Part shown: positions 1 through 12,240 of the stretch, in pieces
Numbering within the stretch: position 1 is the first letter of the stretch
Layout: each line of letters starts with the position of its first letter
Assembly: GCA_958496175.1 (NCBI GenBank)
Contig: OY292278.1
Location: forward strand, 11,656,001 to 11,720,000
DNA from: Sisyra terminalis
Taxonomy: Eukaryota; Arthropoda; Insecta; Neuroptera; Sisyridae
Direction of reading: 5' to 3'
Length of the DNA: 64,000 bases
Position numbers and translations under genes: made by a program
The notes under the pieces: model-generated
Seen by the model: the letters and a program-made list of their open reading frames with translations, nothing else
Told to the model about the DNA's origin: nothing
The model's database searches: none

Positions 1-39
1 TTCCTTCCTCCTTACAAGTCTAATTACATCAAATAAGAA

Positions 40-215
40 TACAATTCTGGTTTTTAATATTTTTTAATATTCAAATTAGCTACGTTTCGTTACGTATCAT
101 AACTTCCTCAGGCTTCTTGAATCACAAAAAATAAAATAGTTTCAATTTAAATTCAATAAATAAAAATTTGAATATTAAATAAAAAAACGATCTTAAACAA
201 CCTGAATTGTCTTCT
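40..215 (-). repeat. Penelope-type terminal repeat fragment, family B, with hammerhead-like core
   Basis: On the - strand, positions 111 to 85 read CTGAGGA, a short hairpin region, then GAAAC. This is the hammerhead core arrangement (CTGANGA, stem II, GAAA). The flanking sequence matches repeats at 18,172-18,330 and 32,055-32,200. The right part (about 165-215) is the inverted form of the outer end of the same repeat, so the copy is rearranged. No RT is attached here. The link to Penelope-like elements is inferred from the sister copy next to RT near 32 kb. Confidence 0.6.
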
Positions 216-589
216 TAGTTAATAAAAGCTGAGATTTGAATTTTATCATCTAATTACATCATTTGATTTAAGCACCCTTTGAAGTAACAATGAAAACATT
301 TCTTAAAACTCAAATATTTTCTAGAATTGAATATAAAATTTTTAGAATTCTTGATTTTCAATGAAAAAAATTGACGTCTTTAAAGTTAGCAATAAATTTT
401 TGGGATTTGGAAAAAATAACTACGAAATATTTTAGTGTTTTTTTGGTCGTTTAAGCGTTGTGGAAAAAGAAATTGTCGCTAGCATATTTTCTAGGAAAAC
501 CCTTCGGTTGTGCTAACTTAAGAGAGTTTTTTTATAAAAATTGAAATTTCCAAAAGAAATTTGCGCAATTATTTGGGTGTTTGGTGTGT
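216..589. other. AT-rich stretch, no gene seen
   Basis: Low-complexity A/T-rich sequence. I see no coding frame with recognisable protein character and no clear repeat unit. Confidence 0.5.
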
Positions 590-1477
590 AAGTTATTCTT
601 ACTTTTATAGGTAACCATCCAACATTCTTGCTTCTTTATTACCCAATTGCTTTTATATTTCATTGTAAGTTCCAAAGTTTCAGTAGTTCTTGGTTTAAGT
701 TTATTTGGAGGAGAATTCAAGAAAATGTGTAAAAGGTATTAAAGAAATTCTATTTATATTAAAATTATTATCTATAATTGTCGTCTGAAATTTAATTTTT
801 TGTATTTTTAGAGTTGCTTCCAAAAAGTTAGGAAAATTTACATTTTTCAACAAACCAACATATATTTTATTGGTGCAACAATCAACAGTAATCAATTTTT
901 GAGAAACTGAAGGATGATTTAGTGCCTAAATTTAGTAATACAAAATATTAAATTAATTCATGGAATTTTATGCAAGAGAATTCATCTTGGCTTTGTCCTG
1001 TACAATAAAATTCAAATTTAGTAATTTCATGGTCTGGTAACTATCCAGACCTTTATTTTACCCTTAATTATATAAAGACTGATAAAGACTCCTTTTATAA
1101 TCAAATACATAAAAAATAATAATAATTCTTTCAATTTTATGTCAGACGATGCATCTTGCCTGTGTTCCATACTCAAAAATTCAATTTTAATCTTCCCATG
1201 GTCTGGTAACTTTCCAGACCTCAATCTTACCCAAAATAAATTATAAATTTTTTTTAGAATATCAGGAATTTGGACAGAGTTGCTTCCTGATTCCAAATTT
1301 TCAAATACTCTAAAAAAATAATTTATTTTGGGAAAGTTTAAGGTCTGGAGAGCTACCAGATCATGAAAAGTTTCAAATTGAATTTTAGGGTACGGAACAC
1401 AGGCAAGATGCACCGTCTTGCATAAAGTTGCATGAATTAACTTTATTTTTTCTATCACTAAAATGAAGTTATAGGTA

Positions 1478-2114
1478 CAGAGATGAGAAAATTGTTAGAC
1501 TCAAGACAACTCAAGAGAAAACAATCACATTTTTGTTTTTAAATATCATAAATTTAAAAATTACAATAATTTCACTCATCTAATATTTTGTGTGGTACCC
1601 TTTATTGTTTATAATTTATTATTCTCATCCTGGCATACTCTATACTATTTTTTTCATTTATGTTTTATTATGATGCCAAATTTTAATGAGTTCAGTAATC
1701 AGATCCACCCGTGTTGTAATAATTTAATTTTTTTAGTTTTTTCTTCACAATAGCCCAAAAATTTTCTATGGAATTAGCATCAGGACTATTTCCTGGCCAA
1801 GAAGGCACATTAATGTTAGAATTTTTGAGGAAATCCATAACTTTTTTGGCTTTATGGCAAGGAGCTCCATCTTGCAAAAAGATAAAATTTTCTTCCGGAA
1901 ACCACTCTTTAGTTTGAGAAAGTAACCTCGTTTCCAAGACTTGTATATATTGGTCTTGTCTCATAGTACCTTCCACAATGTATATATTGCCGGTACCCAT
2001 TGTTGACATGCAGCTCCAAACCATAACTGATGTTGGATGTTTTACAGTCTGGGCAATTCATTGCTGGACGAAAGTAAAAATTTTCTTTTGAGTCTGATAA
2101 TTTTTACACCTCTG
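1478..2114 (-). mobile_element. Internally deleted Tc1-like transposon, copy 1
   Basis: Both ends begin with CAGAG and carry imperfect terminal inverted repeats of roughly 28 bp that include a GACTCAA block. TA dinucleotides flank the element at 1,476-1,477 and 2,115-2,116, as expected for Tc1/mariner target duplication. The element is only 637 bp, about half the usual Tc1 length, and keeps only the C-terminal half of the transposase on the - strand. A second copy at 37,734-38,368 has the same layout. Confidence 0.85.
1692..2024 (-). pseudogene. Tc1-like transposase, C-terminal DDE fragment
   Basis: The 110-residue frame is the second half of a Tc1-family transposase, the enzyme that cuts and rejoins the element ends. 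QDGAP carries the second catalytic Asp (residue 52) and IENFW the catalytic Glu (residue 87). They are separated by 34 residues, the DD34E spacing typical of Tc1. The VMVWSCM region that precedes these motifs in the family is kept. The DNA-binding N-terminal half and the first catalytic Asp are missing, so it cannot be an active transposase. The frame closes with a stop near the left terminal repeat. Family assignment is firm; function is lost. Confidence 0.88.
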
Positions 2115-2654
2115 TAATCACCCGTCCAGCATTCTTACTTCATTATTACTCAATTGCTTTTGTATTTCATTTGAAGTTCCAAAATTTCAGTGTTTTTGAT
2201 TTTAGTATATTTAGAATTCAGGAAAAGGTGTAATAGGTATTAAAAGAATTCTATAATTTATTTTGGGTAAGATTAACATCTGGAAATTGAATTTTAGGGT
2301 ATGGGACACAGGAAGATGCACTGTCTTGCATAAAGTTGCAAGAATTATCTTTATTTTTTCTGTGTTAAATTATAAAGGGATTTTTATTATTTGGGATAAA
2401 ATAAAGGTTTGGATAGGTACCAGACCATGAAAAGATATAATTTGAATTTTATGTCTGCATAAAATTGCATGAATTAAGTTTATATTTTGCATCACTAAAA
2501 TGAGGCACTAAAAAATTCTTCAATTCTTCATAAATTGGTTACTGTTGATTGTTGCACCAATAAAATATATGTTGATTTGTTGAAAAGTATAAATTGTTCT
2601 TATTTTTTGGAAGGATTTTTAAAAATATAAAAATTCTTTTTGGAATTTATTTTC

Positions 2655-2825
2655 TAAATGTTTTTTTATTTATTTATTTAATAGTCGCATAAACAGCATG
2701 GTCATGAGTGACTTCTAGTTTACATAATATTTAATAATTACAATAATTGTTGGCACAATACGAGGATCGAACCTACCTACTGGTTTTGGAGGGGTCACCT
2801 AGACCACTAGGCAACCAGTAGACTT
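2655..2825 (-). repeat. tRNA-derived SINE-like element
   Basis: Read on the - strand, the segment from about 2,825 to 2,745 resembles a tRNA head. It has a box-A-like stretch (GCCTAGTGG) and a perfect box-B core (GGTTCGATCC) about 40 bases further on. An A/T-rich tail with a TTTA-type microsatellite follows near 2,660. It does not fold as an intact tRNA by eye, so a SINE is the best call. The source tRNA was not identified. Confidence 0.55.
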
Positions 2826-5656
2826 CTAAATGTTATTTACCGTAAAGAAACCTGTTTTTAAAATTTGTAATTTTACTCATGTTTTGAAATTAATAAAGGA
2901 AGAAAACCATGGTATGGTAATGATAAATATTTCTGTAAGTGAATTATAATTTTCATCAATTTAGAATTGAAAACGTCCACATTATAATATTATCATAAAT
3001 CCCACTAAAGTTTTTCAAATATAAATAATTTAACAATTGCTAATTGAAAGCTCTAACTTAAATAATTACGTAAAGCTTTCATAAAAATGAAACCAACGCA
3101 AAACGTCATTGTATTTCTGGCAAAATTCGTTCGTTTTTTTTTTCGTGCCATTTAAATCATCAATGACCTGAAGCTTTTGAATTTCCATTGAAAGCAAAAA
3201 GTCAGCTTTTCAAAGAAAATTTTCTTCTTTGACGTTCGATCGTCAGTAATTTATTCGTTAAAATAATTGAGTTTCACAATTCTAAGAACCGTTTCCTCAT
3301 TTCGTCATTTTCACATACATACACACTTTGAAACAATTCGGGCTCTCTATATTAGTCACACCTGGCAAACTCCCTTAGAAAAGGGAATTGTCATCCCACG
3401 TTGACATATTTAAATATCGATTTTGCACGGTTTAAATTTCCCTCTCTAACAGTTGGTGTTTGTGTACGGAGAGGGTTGAGGTAAAGGGCTCTCAATTCGT
3501 CCTGTTTACTTTCAAACATTCGGGTTATACGGGGTTCAACGGGGATGGAGTACGAGACAGAGAATAGGATAGTCCGGGAACATAGAATCGTCGAGAATAG
3601 ACATTGTCACTTGTAATATCTTTGTATGAGATGACTCCCGTTTCTGAATCTCGTCTGACAAGGGCTTTAGTTAAGGGTACAACTAAATAGACACTTTCCC
3701 ACATATACACCTACCCTCGTAAACTCACCATCGCATTCAAATTCCAATCTTTCACGATCCCAACTCTGCATTTCGTATTATCAAATCTGCATAACATGCC
3801 AACATTCTCGAAACGAGAAAATGAAAAGCATGTAAACGGGAAACCTAAAACACAATCGAAAACTAAACGTCCTTCTGTGAAAAAAGGCAAACCGAAACCT
3901 TCAAATCTTCAAGTATAAATCCCTAATTTCCTCGTATTTTGTGTGTCCCAGAAAAAAAAGAGAAAAACGCCATTGATATCTATGCTTTTTATGATATTAT
4001 CTTGGAAATTTTACCTCTTGGGCTTTGACAAAAGGGAAGAAGAAAACCTTTTACTAGTAACATTCTGTTGGGCTTTTAAGACCATCCATTTTATTTATTT
4101 TCGTATGTTCGTGTTTAGCTATCCCGAAGAATACATAACACATATCTAAGGGAGACATGGGGACTTTGTGCGACAATAAAAGTGATGTTTCGCCTTGAAT
4201 GGGATGCCGAAGAGAAAATCAATTTTCATCCCAAACTAAGGCCTAACGCAAAGAAAAACAACCAGCTTTGACATGTTTCTCTTGTCTATGATAACATAAA
4301 GACGTTAATTTTGTTTGGAAAAAGTATCTAACTTATAAAATAATGAGGTCAACATAATCCATACTCTTTTTTTTAGTCTTGGAATTAAAGAAAAATTCAT
4401 ATGCTTTTCTTGGCTTTAAAACTTATAACAAAAAGGATCAAGAAGAATTAACTAACAAATTAGAGTGGTTAAGTTATCAAAAGAATAATCAATGGATAAC
4501 AACTTTGAAATGAAATTATTGGATAGTTCATTTTCATTTCATTGGCTACATAAGCATAGCTTATGAAGAAAAGAAGTATTAAATTGAGAACATATAAAAA
4601 TATAAATTATAACAGGAATATAGACAACCAATAGGAATTGTTTCAATCGAAACGAAAAGAAATGCTCACTTTGTGATATTTTAAGCGGATTGCGAAATGA
4701 CAAGATATGGAATTAGTTTATGTAATCATCTTAGTGGTGGAGATTAAAGAGAGTGATGTAGAGAGAGAAAATTCGAAAGAAAAAAAAAATAATGAAAAAA
4801 CCACAAAAATCTTTTCTATTTGTTGCGATCGAAGCTATGGGAAAAAGAAAATTTTATTGTAATCTTTCTGAAACATTGAAAGGGTCTAGCAGGATCCACA
4901 TGGCGAGTTGGCCTCCAAATAGGAACCTATGTCGAAACTTATGGTAAAATATCGGCTTGATATACAAACACATTTTATATACTTTTCGCGACCAAATTCC
5001 TCTTTGATCTTGAGATATGGGCAAAAATGTCCCCCCGCATGGCTATTTTTCAAAGATATATATCTCAAAAACTAATTAAGCTAGAGAAATGAAACCAACG
5101 TGAAGCTTTAGATTATTTTACAGAGTATATCATATATTTTTTTGAAATTCTTAGAAAAAAAATTATACAAAAAAAAACCAAAAAACAAATGAAACAATTT
5201 TTTTTGTGTTCTCTGAAAATGACAATCATGAAAAAAATATATTTAATGTTTCTACATGAGCACTATAACTCATAAAAGTTGCGTGAAAAAATAGTGGGTG
5301 CAACATCTTGAAAAAAAATAATATGTGATTTACGCCTACTAATATACCTCGATTTTATTTTTTTTTCGAAGTGTTACACCAACTTTTTTTTCACAAAACT
5401 TCAATAAAAATAGACCACATATAGGAGCAAAATATATATTATTTTTATAGCTGTAAGTCTAAGGAAACATAAAAAAAATTTTTTTTTAGTTTTTTTTGTT
5501 TTTCTATATTTACTCTTAAGATGATAACTTTCAAGATCAAAATAATTGATCCCAAAAGGAAAAAAAAACAACTAGTGTTCAATTTTTATTAAAATAAGAT
5601 TAAAAAAAATTACGTCTCTGTTATAATTTATTACAACTGGAATACTATGCATAAAC
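2826..5656. other. Unassigned; higher-complexity island at about 3.3-4.25 kb
   Basis: No recognisable gene. The island at 3,300-4,250 has more G/C and CpG than its surroundings and no obvious repeat. It contains short frames (such as 3,525-3,710 on the - strand) that I cannot link to any family. A strong splice acceptor-like tract ends at 3,452 and a donor-like GTAAAG begins at 3,481. The rest, 4,250-5,656, is A/T-rich with homopolymer runs. Confidence 0.45.
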
Positions 5657-5888
5657 CAGTGGTTCTTAACCGTATTGAAGGTACTGATCCCTCCGGTTTC
5701 ATAAATGCTTAATCAAATTCTCTTTAATTGATCAAAAAAATATGATTTTTTTGTTAATTTGAAACCAATATTTTTACATTGGTCCACAATACTTAATCAT
5801 TAAAAACAAAGAACAAAATCATGAAAAATCCGCGAGACTAATACACCGAACCTCTTCGGTTCGTTTGAACTCAGGTTAAGAACCACTG
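5657..5888. mobile_element. hAT-type MITE
   Basis: The ends are CAGTGGTTCTTAACC and its inverse, a perfect 15-bp terminal inverted repeat of hAT character. The 8-bp flanks (GCATAAAC left, GTGTAGAC right) match at 5 of 8 positions, consistent with a decayed 8-bp target duplication. It is 232 bp long with no coding capacity, so it depended on a transposase supplied elsewhere. Confidence 0.8.
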
Positions 5889-7612
5889 GTGTAGACATTT
5901 AGCATACCAAGAATAAGGTACTCAACCAATTAATAAGGATGTATTTACCACAAAATCATATTCAACTAAAGAAATAGATTTGTTCAAGTAATTGAAACAA
6001 TAAAACAACGTAATCGGTGTTAAAGTTGTTTTGAAGTGCTGTGGGGAATTATGACAGTAAGAGGTATAACTCCATTCTTATTGATTTAGCATTGTAGATA
6101 TTTTTTTTACTCGATTAGTATAATTGGAAGGATTTATCCGATTAAGCATTTGAAAACTGCAATCGCGTTTAATGAAAAGGTATTACTTGATTTTAATTAT
6201 TTTTCATTTAAGTTAACCAGACACTTAATCTAACTTCCCTTACCCATTTAGTATGGGAATAACGGGGGTGATAACCCTTTACCCTTTGTAAATATTTTCA
6301 TGAAATAGAAACTAATTATCTAATTATAATATCAGAAACTGTAAAAAATGAAAAGTATATTTTTGGGGGTGGTTTTTTATACCAACCCTTAAAGTGACAC
6401 CTACCAAAAAAATAAATCTTATATGGTAATTATTTATCTATTACATGATTAAGTTGCAAAATGGTATAATTGGTGGAATATAGTTTAAAAAAATTTTAAT
6501 CAATTACAAATAAATCCAAGCATTAATATCAATTGTAACCAAAACTTATATTAACATATGTGCATTTTCTATATACTCATAAGAATCTTTAAAACTTTTA
6601 ATTGTCAAAAAAATATGCAATCTTACAAATAAATTCTCAACTATAAACAAAAAACGATTTGGGCTTTTGACTACAAAAATTGTATTTAAAGAAGTAAATG
6701 CATTAGGATTTGAATCTAAAGTATGCTGTGCTTTAAAAGCTTTACATAACTATTGGTAAAAAATTCCATTTATTTCATAATATTCTGGATTTTAAGCTTC
6801 CACCTGTGGCAAAATAATTGTGCAAAATAGCTGAATTTTTAAAGGACACTTTTTGTAAAAAATTGAATTCTGATGTCGAACATGCCGATACAATAATGCT
6901 TAGATAAAGAAGCATCAAAATCAGCAAAATAAAATTCTAGAATTGGTCGAAAATGAAAACTTGTATCGGTATAGAAAACTTTTTAAGAAACTATCTTCAA
7001 CTAGTGGAATGGATTTTCCGAAATTAAGGAAAACTAAACTTTTAAATATTATTTTCTGGCACTTATCAATTATCAATCATTTCTGATTTCTGGATGGGAT
7101 ATATACTCAGGAAAAGAAGAACTGGAGAATTGGTTAAAGAATAACTTTACCATTTAGTCAACCGTAGAATTAATAACATGTACTCCAGAGGCGACAAAAA
7201 AGTCTATGACATCTGGTGTTCTATTGGGATAGAAAGACCAAAAGGTTGGGTAATTTGAAGGAAAAATATGATGGTTTTTTCTGCGGATAAGATCAAAAAA
7301 TTATCTACTACGGGAATTAGTATTAACGCTACCCCAACAACTGCAAACTTTACGGTAGTATTGAAGTATTGAAAGTAATGAATAAAACTCTTGAAAAATT
7401 GGTCAATGCAAAACATTATTTTCTTGTCACCTGTTAATTATTTATAATTTTGCATACCTTAACAATAATTACTTGTGATTTTCATCTAAACATCCTGAAT
7501 TCTCCATAGAAATCACTCCCATATTGAGAAAACCTGTTTTCGCTATTTCAATCATTCTTCTAATTTCTTTTGTGCTTTTGTGTAGTCTTTCTGGCTATTT
7601 ATGTCTTTGTCT
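5889..7612. other. AT-rich stretch, no gene seen
   Basis: No frame with recognisable protein features. A 70-codon frame at 7,204-7,416 on the - strand is hydrophobic but matches nothing I know and is likely fortuitous. Confidence 0.4.
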
Positions 7613-8032
7613 AACTCATTTTCTAGTGCATTTTTATTTAGAATCGTAGGTTGTACTTTAGTAGTGTTAACTACACTATAGGTCAAGCTCCAGGTCATAA
7701 AATTCAACAGCTTCCTAATTACGCCCAACGATGGAGTTTAATCGAATAATTGGCTTAGAAAGCTTGGAGCAAAAACGAAAAATGAACCAACGATTGTTTT
7801 GATGTTTGAAATGCTAAATAATAACTCATTTTCTTGCGGATTTTTATTTAGAATCATAGTTTATACTTTTGTGGTGTTAACTACAAGTCAAGCTCCAGAT
7901 CATGAAATTCAAGAATTTACTTCCCAATTACGTCCAACGATGGCGTTCAATCGAAAAATTGGCTTTCAAAGCTTGGACCAGAAACGAAAAATGAATAAAC
8001 GATTGTTTTGATGTTTGAAATGTTAAATAAGA
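7613..8032. repeat. Two-copy tandem duplication, 210-bp unit
   Basis: Units 7,613-7,822 and 7,823-8,032 align along their whole length with scattered substitutions, and both start with AACTCATT. The second unit has an uninterrupted frame (part of 7,799-8,011, +) with charged, protein-like composition, while the corresponding frame in the first unit is broken. The origin is unknown. Confidence 0.75.
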
Positions 8033-9495
8033 ATTGCTGATAAAATGAGAAAATCATTCAAATTTAACTTGAATCGTAAATAATTAGAGAGTCATCTTTG
8101 TAAATAAAAATTGAAGATATTCCTGGAAACGAGACTTGATTGTTGACATTCGGAAATCGAATTCAACAAATTTATTTTGGAAATAATAAGATCAAGATCA
8201 ACTAAATGTAGTTATAAGTTTTATTTCAACAACAAATTTTGTGACTATCATATTGTGGAGTATATTTTTTTAACTTTTTGGGTCTAAAGTTAAAAACTCG
8301 TACATTAATTTAATAATCGTGATCCAAATTAATTCTAACTAAAGACTGTTAAAATAATTTTTCTTTTTCCCAAGTCCTTTACCCTATTACCTCACCTAAG
8401 ATTTTGTTAACAGTTGAAGTATATTTGTCATTGAATCATAAAGTATCAGCTATTTAACTCTTATTTATATGAAATGCACGCATTTTCTTATTGAAGAAAA
8501 AATGACAAAGTTTTCCCTAAGATCATCAAAAGCTCAATGCTCCAATTTAAGTTTGCCCATTAAAAGTCTCTATATCTATGCAGTTGGCGTTCCTTTAAGC
8601 TTTTCGTTCGAGACATTAAACGTTCAGGCCTGGATATAACTGGAGGAAAACTTATGTGGATCTCTTTCTCTCTCGTTCTTCTTTGAATTCATTTGCATTT
8701 GCGGCAGATAAAACGAGACACTAAGCATAAATATTAATTTAAAACCGTAGAGATTTACCTTGGGCTTCGTCACACATCTGTGCCGCTATACCATTCGCCC
8801 AACTTGCAACCCTCCACCCCCAAGAAAAGGCCTTTTACGCGGTTTAGTCGCAACCACAAAACCTGTGTCGCACCGAAATTTTCAACTAAACCCAAAAAAA
8901 AAAATGACATGTTTACAACTAAATCGGCGAAAGTCAAACTGTTGACTTTTTACCCGCGTACTAATCGAGAGAATCAGCGATTCTAAAACTTTTTTTTCGT
9001 AAGTTAAATAAAATTGGAAGGTGATCGAGCGAGATGCGTTAAGCTCACCCGATCGGAAAATGATTTTCCTTCTTCAATTTGTTATGCATTAGAGAAAAGA
9101 TACGACGCGGGGGGGTTGACGGTAGTTATTGGTGGTGATAAAAGGGGCGCGAGATTGTCACACCCCATTTATGCCTCGAGTGATTTCCACCGACTTCATG
9201 AATTAAAATAAAATATTGACACGATTATTGAATGAACACGAACATATTTTTTCCACGTTACTTTCTCAAATAAAATGTAAGTATGGGGATATTTTTTTTG
9301 CGCCATACAAAAGCCTTCCGAGTTCAATCACGTTTTCACATCTCTCCACATCTTTGATTTCCCCAAATTCCCTCTCGACTCAACCCGAATCAATTCCATT
9401 ATAGTATCAATAAAACTCGACAAAAAATATCAAACATTGTTTGCTTCACTTATATTGTAAACATTGATTTCAATTTTTGTATTTAAAATATGAAT
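8033..9495. other. Unassigned; higher-complexity island at about 8.65-9.4 kb
   Basis: No recognisable gene. The island is richer in G/C and CpG than the flanks and not obviously repetitive. Overlapping short frames here (8,760-8,986 and 9,014-9,211, +) have no recognisable motif. Confidence 0.4.
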
Positions 9496-12240
9496 AAATT
9501 TTTAAAGTTTTGTTGAAAAATTGTTATTTATGGTTTAAATCTTTAATAAACAATTAATTTTTAATCCTATAGGTCCATTAGGGTTATCAAAAGGTTATTA
9601 TCTACAAACTTTCAAAACTTTTCTCCTATCTCCTAGTTTCCAGTACTCCTTCCACTCCATTTTAGTACATTTAAGACTTCTTTTATATTTTCCTCTTTTT
9701 CTTTGCTGATGGCAAAGAAGGCTCCATTTTTCTGGACTCCACAGGAGTCCAGAAAAAAATATCATAGATCAAAGTAATCAGCCTTTAAATATATTACATA
9801 CCCAAAGGACATAAGACGATAAATTTAGTGAATCGGCCCCAGAAGGGTATTTAGTTAATTATTTCAGGGTATGTTGGTATTTTTTCTGGACTCCTGTGGA
9901 GTCCAAGAAAATGAGGCCTACTGCTTCATCAACAAAGAGAAAGAGGAAAGGAGACCTTTTGACTATAATAACGGACCTACAGGATTGAAAATTATTTGTT
10001 TATTAATAATTTTAATCAAAATTAACATTTTTTTAACAAAACTTGAAAATTTTGTTCAAAGGACATAGGATGATAAGTATAGTGAATCGGCCCCAGAAGG
10101 GTATTTAGTTAATTATTTCTGGGTATTTTCGTACTATTAAGATACATTAATTCAGCAAGTTTCAGTTCCCTATGTATTACGGTTTCTTCAAAAATCGAAA
10201 AAAGCTGGAAATCAAGAAAAAAAAACATTTTCTCAAAAACTTGCCGAATCAATTTATCTCAAGGGGTTATATACAGTTAGAAGGCCGACAAAAAGCGAAT
10301 TTTACAGAATTTTTTCAGAGAAAACTTTTCAAATTATTGATCTAAAAATTTGTACACATATTGTGGTATCTTTTAACTGTATTTTAAGGCTTAGTATTAG
10401 TAAAAATATTTATTTGGACAGGAGCTACAACTGATCTCCGGGAGCTCCTCTCAAAAAAGACGTTTTGCGGTGACCACTATATCTCTGAACTGGATCCTCT
10501 GAACTTAAAAAACCAAACAGATTTCGTTAAAGTAATGTAAAATCTAGTAATTAATCGAAGGAATAAGCAAAATATTTTTTTTTTTGGCAAAATGGCGGTT
10601 TCTCAAAAAAAAAACGATTTTTGACTAAAATTTCGACCCTAAATTGTATATAAAAGAAATAATATTTATCGGCGAGAAAAAATCTTCGATTAATTACTAA
10701 GAAATATATTTAAGAAGCTCGTGTTAAAATTTGAGACTAATCGGTTTAGCCGTTTTGGAGTAATATTGGTCACCGACTTTGAAAACACCATTTTGAGAAA
10801 AATGCGTTTAAAGTTTGAAAAGCACTTTACATAGGATAATTTTTTATTTCAAATTAGCGTGTAACTTTGAAAATATTCACTGGAACGATATGAAATTTTC
10901 TGTACGTATTCTTAAATGTATGTAGATTAAGAAAAAAAACTAAAAAAAAACGATTTTTTGAAAATGCTAACTATATATAACCCCTTAATAGTACCAACAT
11001 ACCCTGAAATTATTAACCAAATACCCTTCTAGGACCGATTCACTATACTTATCGTCCTATGTCCTTTGAATAAAATTTTCAAGTTTGGTTAAAAAATTGT
11101 TATTTTTGGTTAAAATTATTGATAAACAAATAATTTTCAATCCTGTAGGTCCGTTATTGTAATCAAAAGATATCCTTTCCTTTTTCTCTTTGCTGATGGA
11201 GCAGTAGGCTCCATTTTCTTGGACTCCGCAGTAGTCCAGAAAAAAATATCATAGATCAAAGTAATCAACCCTTACATATCCAAAGGACATAAGACGATAA
11301 ATTTAGTGAATCGGCCCCAGAAGGGTATTTAGTTAATTATTTCAGGGTATGTTGGTACTATTAAGATACATTAATTCGGAAAGTTTCAGATCACTATGTA
11401 TTACCGTTTCTTCAAAAATCGAAAAAAGCTGGAAACCAGAAAAAAACATTTTCTCAGAAACTTGCCGAATCAATGTATCTTAGTAGTACCAACATACCCT
11501 GAAATTATTAACCAAATACCCTTTTGGGACCGATTCAGTATACTTATCGTCCTATGTCCTTTGAATAAAATTTTCAAGTTTTGTTTAAAAATTGTTATTT
11601 TTGGTTAAAATTATTAAGAAACAATTAATTTTCAATCCTGTAGGTCCGTTATTGTAATCAAAAGGTCTCCTTTCTTCTTTCTCTTTGCTGATGGAGCAGT
11701 AGGCTCCATTTTCTTTGACTCCATAGGAGTCCAGAAAAAAATATCATAGATCAAAGTAATCAACCCTTACATATCCAAAGGACATTAGACAATAAATTTA
11801 GCGAATCAGCCCCAGAAGGGTATTTAGTTAATTATTTCAGGGTATGTTGGTACTATTAAGATACATTAATTCGGAAAGTTTCAGATCACTAGGTATTACC
11901 GTTTCTTCAAAAATCGAAAAAAGCTGGAAACCCGAAAAAACATTTTCTCAGAAACTTGCCGAATCAATGTATCTTAATAGTACCAACATACCCTGAAATT
12001 ATTAACCAAATACCCTTTTGGGACCGATTCAGTATACTTATCGTCCTAAGTCCTTTGCATAAAATTTTCAAGTTTTGTTTAAAAATTGTTATTTTTGGTT
12101 AAAATTATTGATAAATAAATAATTTTCAATCCTGTAGGTCCGTTATTGTAACCAGAAGGTCATTACCCCCATTTCTCTTCTTCTTTACTGATGGAGTTGT
12201 AGGCTCCATTTTCCGGGACTCCGCAGGAGTCCAGAAAAAA
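9496..12240. repeat. Tandem array of foldback units, about 490-bp period
   Basis: Each full unit holds an arm of about 100 bp (landmark GAATCGGCCCCAGAAGGG), a spacer of about 110 bp, the inverted arm, and a linker containing TTTGCTGATG and a palindromic GGACTCC/GGAGTCC pair. Two nearly identical full units follow one another (about 11,241-11,733 and 11,734-12,235). A third is split by a MITE at 10,263-10,984. The left end (9,496-10,260) is rearranged, with one linker inverted (9,880-10,055). No coding sequence is seen. Confidence 0.8.
10263..10984. mobile_element. TTAA-flanked MITE inserted in the array
   Basis: The ends are GGGGTTATATACAGTTAG and the inverse of GGGGTTATATATAGTTAG (17 of 18 identical). 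The flanks are TCAA on the left (one substitution from TTAA) and TTAA on the right. Unoccupied copies of the same site occur in the neighbouring array units (reading GTATCTTAATAGTACC near 11,480 and 11,970), which proves the boundaries. It is 722 bp and non-coding. TTAA targeting is known for piggyBac and Kolobok. The GGG start differs from the usual CCC of piggyBac, so the superfamily is left open. Confidence 0.85.

Larger units (their letters stand above)
590..2640. repeat. Nested repeat mosaic around a Tc1 element
   Basis: The block at about 612-755 recurs in direct orientation at about 2,131-2,252. The block at about 829-893 recurs inverted at about 2,535-2,603. A foldback with arms of about 95 bp lies at 1,149-1,243 and 1,318-1,412, and parts of its arm recur at about 2,290-2,350 and 2,395-2,480. 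A deleted Tc1 element sits in the middle. The outer inverted blocks suggest a larger palindromic element that was later invaded. It has no intact coding capacity. Confidence 0.6.

Noticed and set aside
1027..1458. A 143-codon - strand frame
   Set aside because: It runs through both arms of a foldback repeat, so its openness reflects the repeat and it shows no protein family.
8760..8985. Possible - strand exon (donor-like AAG/GTAAAT near 8,759; acceptor-like TTTTAG near 8,986)
   Set aside because: The acceptor tract is purine-rich and the enclosed frames have no motif; splice signals are too weak to support it.
9496..12240. CRISPR-like array
   Set aside because: Units are about 490 bp with inverted arms; the window is eukaryotic; no short direct repeats with unique spacers occur.
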